A stretch of 64,000 bases of DNA from Cherax quadricarinatus. Lineage: Eukaryota > Arthropoda > Malacostraca > Decapoda > Parastacidae. Each line of letters opens with the position of its first letter. The first letter of the stretch is position 1. The position numbers and the translations under genes were made by a program. Where the stretch lies: assembly GCF_038502225.1 (NCBI RefSeq), contig NC_091369.1:18082385-18146384 (forward strand). Reading direction: 5' to 3'. The notes beneath the pieces were generated by a model that was not told where the DNA came from, made no database searches, and saw only the letters and a list, made by a program, of their open reading frames with translations. This document shows positions 1-8,838 of the stretch, piece after piece.

Positions 1-376
1 CTGGTACCATCCCTTCCTTCTGACTCTCCACCTGTTGTGTTGTATCTGGTACCATCCCTTCCTTCTGACTCTCCACCTGTTGTGTTGTATCTGGTACCAT
101 CACTTCCTTCTGACTCTCCACCTGTTGTGTTGTATCTGGTACCATCCCTTCCTTCTGACTCTCCACCTGTTGTGTTGTATCTGGTACCATCCCTTCCTTC
201 TGACTCTCCACCTGTTGTGTTGTATCTGGTACCATCACTTCCTTCTGACTCTCCACCTGTTGTGTTGTATCTGGTACCATCACTTCCTTCTGACTCTCCA
301 CCTGTTATGTTGTATCTGGTACCTTCACTTCCTTCTGACTCTCCACCTGTTGTGTTGTATCTGGTACCTTCACTTC
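1..376. repeat. 45-bp minisatellite, about 8.3 copies
   Basis: Head-to-tail 45-bp units begin CTGGTACCATCCCTTCC and end CACCTGTTGTGTTGTAT. The array starts at the window edge, so its true length is unknown. Units differ by single substitutions (CATCCC, CATCAC, CTTCAC). Because 45 is a multiple of 3, frames stay open and give 15-residue peptide repeats, but there is no sign of a gene around it. The 377-489 stretch that follows shows nothing recognisable. Confidence 0.95.
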
Positions 377-489
377 CTCACACTTCTCTTCATAATCTTT
401 GTTCTGTCTTTATTATTTTGAAGTCATTTTTTCTCCTCAGTTTCAATGGCTTTTCTCTCTTACGCTTTGGGTGTGTCTTTGAGAATATG

Positions 490-835
490 TGTACTCACCT
501 ACTCACCTATATGTGGTTTCGAGGGTCGAGTCTTAGCTCCTGGGCCCTGCTCTTCACCGGTTGTTACTAGGTTAACTTTCCTTACTTCTTAAAGCTCTGT
601 AAGGATCCTGCCTCTACCACTTCCTTCCCCAGGTCGTTCCCCTTCTGACTGCTCTAAGAGTGAAACAATGCTTAATGATATTTCTGTGACTCGTGTGTTT
701 TCAGCTTCCAGCTGAACACTCGTATTCTTAGTTCCCGTCTCTGAAACATTCTCTCCCTCTCCAGCCGATAAGTTCCACTCAGTAATTTGTTCGTTATCAT
801 ATCACTCTTTCGTTCACCTTTCCTCTAGTTTCATC
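490..835 (-). mobile_element. Diverged 3' fragment of a CR1-group LINE (family A relative)
   Basis: Read on the minus strand, this matches the last ~340 bp of the intact family A element at 1801-6001: the terminal TACTCACCTA...GGTCGAGTC...CTCCTGG block, then blocks equivalent to ATCCTGCCTCTACCAC and CTGTGACTCGTGTGTTTTCAGCTTCC. It is more diverged than the neighbouring copies and its reading frame is broken. It is 5'-truncated at about 835, where a short GT-rich tract (about 853-879) leads into the next copy. Confidence 0.7.
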
Positions 836-867
836 ACGTCGTCAGGCGTGTAATGTGTGCGTGTGTG

Positions 868-1691
868 TGTGCGTGTACTCACTTAATTGTGGTTGCAGGG
901 GTCAAGACTCAGCTCCTGGCCCCGCCTCTTCACTGATCGCTACTGGGTCCTCTCTCTCTCTGCTTCCTGAGCTTTGTCATACCTCTTCTTAAAACTATGT
1001 ATGGTTCCTGCCTCCACTACTTCACTTGCTAGGCTATTCCACTTGCTGACAACTCTATGACTGAAGAAATACTTCCTAACGTCCCTGTGACTCGTCTGAG
1101 TCTTCAGCTTCCAGTTGTGACCCCTTATCCCTGTGTCCCCTCTCTGGAACATCCTATCTCTGTCCACCTTGTCTATTCCCCGCAGTATCTTGTATGTCGT
1201 TATCATGTCTCCCCTGACCCTTCTGTCCTCCAGTGTCGTCAGTCCGATTTCCCTTAACCTCTCCTCGTACGACATTCCCTTGAGCTCTGGGACTAGCCTT
1301 GTTGCAAACCTTTGTACTTTCTCTAACTTCTTGACGTGCTTGACCAGGTGTGGGTTCCAGACTGGTGCTGCATACTCCAGTATGGGCCTAACATACACAG
1401 TGTACAGTGTCTTGAACGATTTCTTATTAAGGTATCGGAACGCTATTCTCAGGTTTGCCAGGCGCCCATATGCTGAAGCGGTTATTTGGTTGATGTGTGC
1501 CTCCGGTGAAGTGTTCGGTGTTATGGTCACCCCAAGGTCTTTCTCCCTGAGTGAGGTCTGTAGTCTTTGTCCACCTAGCCTATACTCTGTCTGCGATCTT
1601 CTTTGCCCCTCCCCAATCTTCATGACTTTCCATTTGGCTGGAGTGTGTGTCTTGTGTGTGTGTGTCTGTGTGTGTGTGTGATTTAATTCGC
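868..1691 (-). mobile_element. 5'-truncated CR1-group LINE, family A copy A
   Basis: This copy aligns throughout with the 3' part of the intact element at 1801-6001. Its 3' end, TACTCACTTAATTGTGGTTG, abuts GT repeats at 853-879. Its 5' side meets the GT microsatellite that tails the next copy. A GT-rich stretch of about 40 bp (1642-1680) interrupts it, with element sequence on both sides (ATTTGGCTGG before, GATTTAATTCG after). Confidence 0.9.
940..1691 (-). pseudogene. C-terminal fragment of LINE ORF2 (reverse transcriptase tail)
   Basis: The minus-strand frame is open and encodes the region after the reverse-transcriptase active site: KVMKIGEG, DLGVTITP, ILEYAAPVWNPH, KVQRFATRLVPELKGMSYEE and the terminal YFFSHRVVSKWNSL block seen in family A ORF2. 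The catalytic fingers and palm are missing, so no activity is expected. Near the 5' end the conserved EFNPAKCK context is split by THTQTHTHKTHTP, encoded by an in-frame CA repeat. A longer frame to 1809 exists only because the microsatellite lacks stop codons. Confidence 0.88.
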
Positions 1692-1755
<64 letters not shown>

Positions 1756-1800
1756 TGTGTGTGTATTTGTGTGTGTGTATTTGTGTGTGTTTGTTTGTTG
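1692..1800. repeat. (GT)n microsatellite at the family A 3' end
   Basis: Nearly pure GT with a few GTTTGT and GTATTT interruptions. It lies between the 3' end of the intact family A copy (TACTCACCTATTTG present twice, a 14-bp terminal repeat) and the 5' end of copy A. It may be the retrotransposon tail, the target microsatellite, or both. Confidence 0.9.
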
Positions 1801-1883
1801 TGTACTCACCTATTTGTACTCACCTATTTGTGGTTGCAGGGGTCGAGTCCTAGCTCCTGGCCCCGCCTCTTCACCGGTTGCTA

Positions 1884-4775
1884 CTAGGCCCTCTCTCTCC
1901 CCGCTCCATGAGCTTTATCAAACCTCGTCTTAAAACTGTGTATGGTTCCTGCCTCCACTACGTCATTTTCTAGGCTATTCCACTGCCTTACAACTCTATG
2001 ACTGAAGAAATACTTCCTACTATCTCTCTGACTCATTTGTGTCTTCAACTTCCAATTGTGGCCTCTTGTTTCTGTGTCCCCTCCCTGGAACATCCTGTCT
2101 TTGTCCACCTTGTCTATTCCACGCAGTATTTTATATGTCGTTATCATGTCTCCCCTGACCCTCCTGTCCTCCAGTGTGGTCAGGCCGATTTCCCTTAATC
2201 TTTCCTCATAGGACATTCCCCTTAGCTCTGGAACTAACCTTGTCGCAAACCTTTGTACTTTCTCTAGTTTCTTGACGTGCTTTATCAAGTGCGGGTTCCA
2301 AACAGGTGCTGCATACTCCAGTATGGGCCTGACATACACGGTGTACAGTGTCTTGAATGATTCCTTACTAAGGTATCGGAATGCTGTTCTCAGGTTTGCC
2401 AGGCGCCCATATGCTGCAGCAGTTATCTGATTGATGTGTGCTTCCGGAGACATGCTCGGTGTTATACTCACCCCAAGATCTTTCTCCTTGAGTGAGGTTT
2501 GCAGTCTTTGGCCACCTAGCCTATACTCTGTCTGTGGTCTTCTGTGCCCCTCCCCCATCTTCATGACTTTGCATTTGGCAGGATTAAATTCGAGAAGCCA
2601 TTTGCTGGACCAGGTGTCCAGTCTGTCCAGGTCTCTTTGAAGTCCTGCCTGGTCCTCATCAGATTTAATTCTCCTCATTAACTTCACATCATCTGCAAAC
2701 AGGGACACTTCTGAGTCTAACCCTTCCGTCATGTCGTTCACATATACCAAAAATAGCACTGGTCCTAGGACCGACCCCTGTGGGACCCCGCTCGTCACAG
2801 GTGCCCACTGTGATACATCATTACGTACCATGACTCGTTGTTGCCTCCCTGTCAGGTATTCTCTGATCCATTGCAGTGCCCTTCCTGTTATATGCGCCTG
2901 ATGCTCTAGCTTCTGCACTAATCTCTTGTGAGGAACTGTGTCAAAGGCCTTCTTGCAGTCCAAGAAGATGCAATCAACCCACCCCTCTCTCTCTTGTCTT
3001 ACTTCTGTTATTTTATCATAAAACTCCAGAAGGTTTGTGACACAGGATTTGCCTTCCGTGAATCCGTGCTGGTTGGCATTTATACTCCTGTTCCGTTCCA
3101 GGTGCTCCACCACTCTCCTCCTGATAATCTTCTCCATAATTTTGCATACTATACACGTCAATGACACAGGTCTATAGTTTAGTGCCTCTTTTCTGTCTCC
3201 TTTTTTAAAAATGGGAACTACATTTGCCGTCTTCCATACCTCAGGTAGTTGCCCAGTTTCCAGGGATGTGTTGAAGATTGTGGTAAGTGGCACGCACAAC
3301 ATATCTGCTCCCTCTCTAAGGACCCACGGGGAGATGTTGTCTGGTCCCATTGCCTTTGAGGTATCGATGTCCCTTAGCAGTTTCTTCACCTCCTCCTCAT
3401 CTGTATGTATGTCGTCCAACACTTGTTGGTGTATTCCTTGCTGGTGTCCCCATCTGGTCTGTCCCCCCAGAGTCCTTCCTGTCTCTACTGTAAATACTTC
3501 CTTAAATCTCGTGTTGAGCTCCTCACATACCTCTTGATCGTTTCTTGTGAGTTCTCCACCTTCTTTCCTCAGCCTTATCACCTGGTCCTTGACTGTTGTC
3601 TTCCTCCTAATGTGGCTATACAGCAGTTTCGGGTCAGATTTGACTTTCGATGCTATGTCGTTTTCATACTGTCGCTGGGCCTCCCTCCTTATCTGTGCAT
3701 ACTCGTTTCTGGCTCTTCTACTAATCTCCTTGTTTTCCTGGGTCCTATGCCTCCTGTACCTTTTCCATTCTCTGTTGCACTTAGTTTTTGCCTCCCTACA
3801 CCTTCGGGTAAACCAAGGACTCGTTTTGGTCTTCCTATTATTTCCGTTTCCCTTGGGAACAAAACTTTCCTCTGCCTCCTTGCACTTTGTTGCCACATAT
3901 TCCATCATCTCGTTTACTGATTTTCCTACCATTTCTCTGTCCCACTGAACCTCCTGCAGGAAGTTTCTCATACCTGTGTAGTCCCCCCTTTTATAGTTTG
4001 GCCTGTCCCCTTCAGTTCCTGTTACCTTCTCCACTTGTAACTCTACTATATAGTCAAAACTCAGAACCACATGATCGCTAGCTCCAAGGGGCCTCTCATA
4101 AGTGATGTCCTCAATGTCTGAACTGCTCAGGGTGAACACAAGATCCAGTCTTGCTGGCTCATCCTCCCCTCTCTCTCTGGTTGTGTCCCTGACATGTTGA
4201 TGCATGAGGTTTTCAAGTACCACATCCATCATCTTGGCTCTCCATGTTTCGGGACCCCCATGTGGCTCCAGGTTTTCCCAGTCGATCTCCCTGTGGTTGA
4301 AATCGCCCATTACCAGTAACTTTGCTCTGCTCGAGTGAGCTCTTCTTGCCACCTCAGCCAGTGTGTCCACCATCACCCTGTTGTTTTCTTCGTACTCCTC
4401 TCTTGGCCTCCTGCAGTTCTGTGGTGGGTTATACATCACTCCAATGACTACTTTATGTTCTCCGGACTGAATTGTACCTACAATGTAGTCTCTTTCTCCA
4501 ATCATGTCCATGCCTTCCATTTCCTCAAATCCCCATCGGTGTTTTATGAGCAGTGCAACCCCTCCTCCCCCTCTACTCCTTCTATCTTTCCTCAGGATCT
4601 GATATCCTGTTGGGAAGATTGTGTCTGTTATTGTCTCAGCGAGTTTTGTTTCTGTGACTGCTATGATGTCTGGGGATTTTTCACTGATTCTTTCATTCCA
4701 CTCCTCATGTTTATTCATTATTCCATCCGCGTTTGTGTACCAAACCTTTAGTTTCTTTTCTATCATTGTGGTCAT
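1884..4775 (-). CDS. LINE ORF2: APE endonuclease and reverse transcriptase
   Basis: This would nick target DNA and reverse-transcribe the element RNA at the nick. Numbering from the Met at 4775 (963 aa), the APE-type endonuclease shows WYTNADG (~11), VTETK (~40), GDFNHREIDW (~158), RLDLVF (~209) and SDHVVLSF (~233). A basic linker follows, then the RT domain: GPDNISPWVL (~478), RPVSLTCI, FLDCKKAFDTVPH (~605), SGVPQGSVLGPVLF (~663) and the catalytic FADD (~693). The CR1-type C-terminal region ends in YFFSHRVVRQWNSL. There is no RNase H domain. The frame stays open upstream to 5258, overlapping ORF1, but homology to endonucleases begins at the Met, which I take as the start. All catalytic motifs are present, so this copy could be functional; expression is unknown. 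Confidence 0.93.
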   Translation of the reverse strand: MTTMIEKKLKVWYTNADGIMNKHEEWNERISEKSPDIIAVTETKLAETITDTIFPTGYQILRKDRRSRGGGGVALLIKHRWGFEEMEGMDMIGERDYIVGTIQSGEHKVVIGVMYNPPQNCRRPREEYEENNRVMVDTLAEVARRAHSSRAKLLVMGDFNHREIDWENLEPHGGPETWRAKMMDVVLENLMHQHVRDTTRERGEDEPARLDLVFTLSSSDIEDITYERPLGASDHVVLSFDYIVELQVEKVTGTEGDRPNYKRGDYTGMRNFLQEVQWDREMVGKSVNEMMEYVATKCKEAEESFVPKGNGNNRKTKTSPWFTRRCREAKTKCNREWKRYRRHRTQENKEISRRARNEYAQIRREAQRQYENDIASKVKSDPKLLYSHIRRKTTVKDQVIRLRKEGGELTRNDQEVCEELNTRFKEVFTVETGRTLGGQTRWGHQQGIHQQVLDDIHTDEEEVKKLLRDIDTSKAMGPDNISPWVLREGADMLCVPLTTIFNTSLETGQLPEVWKTANVVPIFKKGDRKEALNYRPVSLTCIVCKIMEKIIRRRVVEHLERNRSINANQHGFTEGKSCVTNLLEFYDKITEVRQEREGWVDCIFLDCKKAFDTVPHKRLVQKLEHQAHITGRALQWIREYLTGRQQRVMVRNDVSQWAPVTSGVPQGSVLGPVLFLVYVNDMTEGLDSEVSLFADDVKLMRRIKSDEDQAGLQRDLDRLDTWSSKWLLEFNPAKCKVMKMGEGHRRPQTEYRLGGQRLQTSLKEKDLGVSITPSMSPEAHINQITAAAYGRLANLRTAFRYLSKESFKTLYTVYVRPILEYAAPVWNPHLIKHVKKLEKVQRFATRLVPELRGMSYEERLREIGLTTLEDRRVRGDMITTYKILRGIDKVDKDRMFQGGDTETRGHNWKLKTQMSQRDSRKYFFSHRVVRQWNSLENDVVEAGTIHSFKTRFDKAHGAGRERA

Positions 4776-4960
4776 GCAAGAATATTGGGGTTGGGGGAGC
4801 GAGAGCCTTGGTGGGGGCCTATATGGGGCTGTGGTGTAGGTGGGGTTTGTGTTGATGGGGGTGGGGTCAGAATGCCCATAAGGGACAGCTGTTGGGGTGA
4901 GGTTTGTGATATGGGGATTGGTGGCAGAGGGAACAGTGAGTGGGTTGTAGTATAGGTTGC

Positions 4961-5997
4961 TCAGTTGCGTTGGGAATGTCGCGGGTGGAGTCTTTTGGTG
5001 GGAGATTCTGTGGGGTGTGTTTGCCCTTCCTCCTGTGTCTGGGTCCTGCTCATTTTCATTGCTTCTCGTTCCTCCTTGCGTCTCTGTACCCTCTCTTTCA
5101 GTGTAGTCCTTTCTTCTTGTGTTCTGTCGCGGTCGAGGTATACTCTCTGGTACCCCTCTTTGTCCCTCAGTCTTGCTTTCTCTTGCAGAATCCTGGTTCG
5201 AACTGATTCTTCCTTGAAAGTTACTCTGACAGGCCGTATCCTTCCACTCGCAAACCACCCAATTCTCTGAAAATTTGTCACCTGGGTCATATTGCCCTCC
5301 CCTATTGTTTTCATGATGCCTTCAATCATTTTTTTCTCCTCCTGTTTTATTTCTTCAAAGTTGGCCCCCTTGGCTTCTTGGAGCCCGTACACAAAAACTG
5401 ACCTCGCCCTTTCCTCCTCCCACTGAGTCTCCATCTGCGTCCTCTGAGGCATTTTATTTCCTTCCATTGACATGTTCTTGCCTTCAGTCCCTGTCATATC
5501 TGAAACTTCTATTCTCAGTGGACTGTCTTTCCTGACCAGCTGTCCCTTGCTACTGCAGTTGGCTGTTAGAATCTCTGCATATAGCATACCTTCATTGTCT
5601 TCGGACCTGTCGTTTGATCTTAGTGTGCTCGTCGTCTTTTCCCTGGCCCCACGTGGGTCTGATAGGGCCTTCATGTTCGGCATGTCTCCGTTGTTGCTTA
5701 CCATCCCCTTGTCTGCGCCTGACTTTGAATTTCCTGATGTCACACCTGAATTGTCATTTGTCTCTCTAATCTGTTTCAGGCTTTGCAGTTTCTCTTCTAA
5801 GCACTGTATCCTAGCTTCTGCTGCTAAGACCTGTACTTCCCACTTCCTGCACTCTTCAGCTATCCGCTCCTCCATTTTCTTACCAAGCTCTACTATCTTC
5901 CTTCCCCACTCTTCCTCCCTTTTTTGGAGCTCTAGCTCCCAGTCTTTCCTCCCTGGTTCGTCCACCAGATCTCTGGGTTTCCGTCCTCTAAGGCCAC

Positions 5998-6001
<4 letters not shown>
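4961..6001 (-). CDS. LINE ORF1: coiled-coil, RRM-like RNA-binding protein
   Basis: The 346-aa protein is the presumed RNA-packaging partner of ORF2. Residues ~20-85 are charged heptad-like sequence (KREEEWGRKIVELGKKMEER), predicted to form a coiled coil. A polar linker follows. Residues ~195-300 resemble the RRM plus C-terminal domain of L1-type ORF1p: SVFVYGLQEA, RIGWFASGRIRPVRVTF, then RILQEKARLRDKEG and YLDRDRTQEER. The tail is very basic. No zinc knuckle is seen. The start ATG sits flush against a 68-nt A-tract. ORF1 stops 185 bp before the ORF2 Met, and the ORF2 frame is open across that gap. The family assignment is by motif resemblance only. Confidence 0.8.

Positions 6002-6068
<67 letters not shown>
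6001..6068. repeat. 68-nt poly(T) / poly(A) tract
   Basis: An uninterrupted run of 68 T on the plus strand. On the minus strand it is poly(A) ending exactly at the ORF1 start codon of family A copy B. It could be the poly(A) tail of an older retrocopy into which the LINE integrated, or a 5' addition. Confidence 0.97.
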
Positions 6069-6074
<6 letters not shown>

Positions 6075-6383
6075 TATTACCACAGACAGAAGGCTAGAGG
6101 AGGGAGAGGGTGTGGGGGAGAGAGAGAGATGGTAGAAAGAGGGAGAGAGAGGAGAGAGAAAGGGTAGAAAGAGGGAGAGAGAGGAGAGAGTATGGGGGTG
6201 AGGGAGAGAAATGTGAGGGGGGAGAGAAAGGGTAGAGAGAGGGAGAAAGAGAGGGAGAGGGAGAGGGAGAGAAAGAGAGAGAGAGGGAGAAAGGAGGGAA
6301 GAAGGCTATGAGAGAGAGAAACGCGAGGGAGGGAAAAGGTAAGAGGTCTGTGGGGGAGGCAGTCAAATTCCAAGGATCAGCTG

Positions 6384-6440
6384 TGTGTACTCACCTAGTT
6401 GTGGTTTCGGGGTCGAGACCCAGCTCCTGGCCCCGAGTGT
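6384..6440 (-). mobile_element. Family A 3'-end stub (first copy)
   Basis: Only the terminal ~55 bp of family A is present (TACTCACCTAGTTGTGG then GGGGTCGAGACCCAGCTCC, ending CTGGCCCCGAG), followed directly by GTGTGTATGTGTGTGCGCGC. It is a very short 5' truncation, again bordered by GT repeat. Confidence 0.8.
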
Positions 6441-6935
6441 GTATGTGTGTGCGCGCGTGTGTGTGTGTGTGAGCACGTCAGTTGTTTATATGTCCCAGAA
6501 ATACAATTCACTTCTGTGTATCCGTAATACTAATGAGATACCACTAACCCTGAGAGTAGTTCTAATAATTATAATACTAGCGTGTGTTAACAAGTCATTC
6601 TTTCACCCAGTTATGTACTACCTTTTACTACATGTGTAGAGGAGGGAGAGGGTGTGGGGGAGAGAGAGAAAGGGTAGAAAGAGGGAGAGAGAGGAGAGAG
6701 AAAGGGTAGAAAGAGGGAGAGAGAGGAGAGAGTATGGGGGTGAGGGATAAGACCAAGGGGGAGAGAGAGAAATGTGAGGGGGAGAGAAAGGGTAGAGAGA
6801 GGGAGAAAGAGAGGGAGAGGGAGAGAAAGAGAGAGAGGGAGAAAGGAGGGAAAGAGGGTATTGAGAGGGAGAAACGCGAGGGAGGGGAAAGGTAAGAGGT
6901 CTGTGGGGGAGGCGGTCAAATTCCAAGGATCAGCT

Positions 6936-6991
6936 GTGTGTACTCACCTAGTTGTGGTTTCAGGGGTCGAGACCCAGCTCCTGGCCCCGAG
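6936..6991 (-). mobile_element. Family A 3'-end stub (second copy)
   Basis: The equivalent of the stub at 6384-6440, carried by the second unit of the ~550-bp duplication. It has the same junction with GTGTGTATGTGTGTGCGCGC, so it was copied by the duplication and not inserted independently. Confidence 0.8.
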
Positions 6992-7190
6992 TGTGTATGT
7001 GTGTGCGCGCGTGTGTGTGTGTGTGAGCACGTCAGTTGTTTATATGTCCCAGAAATACAATTCACTTCTGTGTATCCGTAATACTAATGAGATACCATTA
7101 ACACTGAAAGTAGTTCTAATAATTATAATACTAGCGTGTGTTAACAAGTCATTCTTTCACCTAGTTATGTACTACCTTTTACTACATGTG

Positions 7191-7840
7191 TACCCAGTAC
7201 TTGCTTCTCAGATTGTACTGTCTTTGTGTCCTAGACCATTATCTCTCGAAACTGTTGTCAGGGCTGTAGTCCCATTAGCCACGACTTAATCCTCCTGCTT
7301 AATCCTTACTCCTACAAAGTTTATCTTCCTACTACTGCTAGGTGTTGTGTGTATGATAATCGCTCTGGAGCAGGGTTTAGATATCGAGTTACCAGTGACC
7401 GCTGGGCCGGCTCTATCACTCAGACTTCCCGCCAACCACAAACAGGTGATTTGTACGTTACTGGTCAGAGGGGACGTCCATCCAGATGCCTGATGTACGA
7501 TGCTCGCTGTACGATGCTTGCTGTACGATGACTCGTGCACCTCGCCCTTCCGCCGCTGGCTTCTTCGCTATTCTTATCTCGTTGCCCTTTTGAGTCCTCA
7601 TTTACCACACTTATCACTTGTATACTGCTACTTTTATAATTTACACTTCACTTTGGGTAAGTACACTACTTATTTGTGATGACACCCAGCCTGTTATGGC
7701 GGCGCTACTCCCTCAGGCCTACTGCTGCCACCACCTCTGCTTATATATATTTATGTATATGTATGTATATATATATATATCCCCTTTCTGGCTAGCTTGT
7801 TCACTCTGTGTGCTACATCACATTTTGTCGTTAGCCACCC
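7191..7840. other. Intergenic sequence, no gene recognised
   Basis: Apart from a short TA/TATG simple repeat (about 7741-7780) I see no conserved coding frame, RNA gene or element end. Short open frames on both strands resemble nothing known to me. Confidence 0.6.
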
Positions 7841-8213
7841 TCTCTTAATTCTATTTGGTCTTTTCTCTTTAGTCACTCGATTTGTACTTTGTATATGTGT
7901 AACAATGTGGCAACAGGTGCCAACTAGGCCTCAACGACTGGCGCTTTGAAATTTTGTTGTATAATTTCAGGCTTTCTCTCGCCTTCACTTTATTTATGTT
8001 TGCTAATACACTGGTTATCACTTTATGCCTCTCTTAATTCTATTTGGTCTTTTCTCTTTAGTCACTCGATTTGTACTTTGTATATGTGTAACAATGTGGC
8101 AACAGGTGCCAACTAGGCCTCAACGACTGGCGCTTTGAAATTTTGTTGTATAATTTCAGGCTTTCTCTCGCCTTCACTTTATTTATGTTTGCTAATACAC
8201 TGGTTATCACTTG
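7841..8213. repeat. 189-bp tandem duplication, near-identical copies
   Basis: The segment starting TCTCTTAATTCTATTTGG and ending CTAATACACTGGTTATCAC occurs at 7841 and again at 8030 (offset 189). I see no substitution between copies over the compared length. It is non-coding and probably a recent local duplication. Confidence 0.95.
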
Positions 8214-8318
8214 TAGGGTTGTTCACTGACGTTGTCACTAACACTGGTTGCTTCTAGCTGCTAAAACACGCCCTAAAAGCACTAAGATTCTCGGAGCCTG
8301 GCGCTTGTGACCCACTAC

Positions 8319-8834
<516 letters not shown>

Positions 8835-8838
<4 letters not shown>

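Larger units (their letters stand above)
1801..6001 (-). mobile_element. CR1-group non-LTR retrotransposon, family A copy B, coding regions intact
   Basis: A two-ORF LINE reading right to left: ORF1 (4961-6001), ORF2 (1884-4775), then a short 3' UTR ending in a duplicated 14-mer (TACTCACCTATTTG on plus) and a GT tract. No stop or frameshift was seen in either ORF. Three other truncated copies lie within 11 kb in the same orientation, so the family has been active. ORF1 begins directly at a 68-nt A-tract (minus strand), so any further 5' UTR is absent or displaced. The clade call rests on RT motif style and the short-repeat 3' end, and is an inference. Confidence 0.9.
6095..7190. repeat. Tandem duplication of a ~550-bp unit (GA-rich tract, LINE tail stub, unique segment)
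   Basis: Two direct copies, about 6095-6636 and 6637-7190, offset 542 bp at the left and 554 bp towards the right. Each has a purine GA-rich tract (GAGAGAGGGAGAAAGAGAG type), a ~55-bp family A 3' stub (TACTCACCTAGTTGTGG, GAGACCCAGCTCCTGGC), a GT/GCGC tract and a non-repetitive segment with TATGTCCCAGAAATAC. They differ by scattered substitutions and GA-length changes. No coding potential is supported. Confidence 0.92.

Noticed and set aside
1..570. Plus-strand 177-codon repeat protein (LVPSLPSDSPPVV)
   Set aside because: It reflects the 45-bp minisatellite, which is divisible by three, and then runs into an antisense LINE fragment.
2928..5270. Plus-strand open frames opposite the family A ORFs
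   Set aside because: Antisense shadows of ORF1 and ORF2, lacking any motif.
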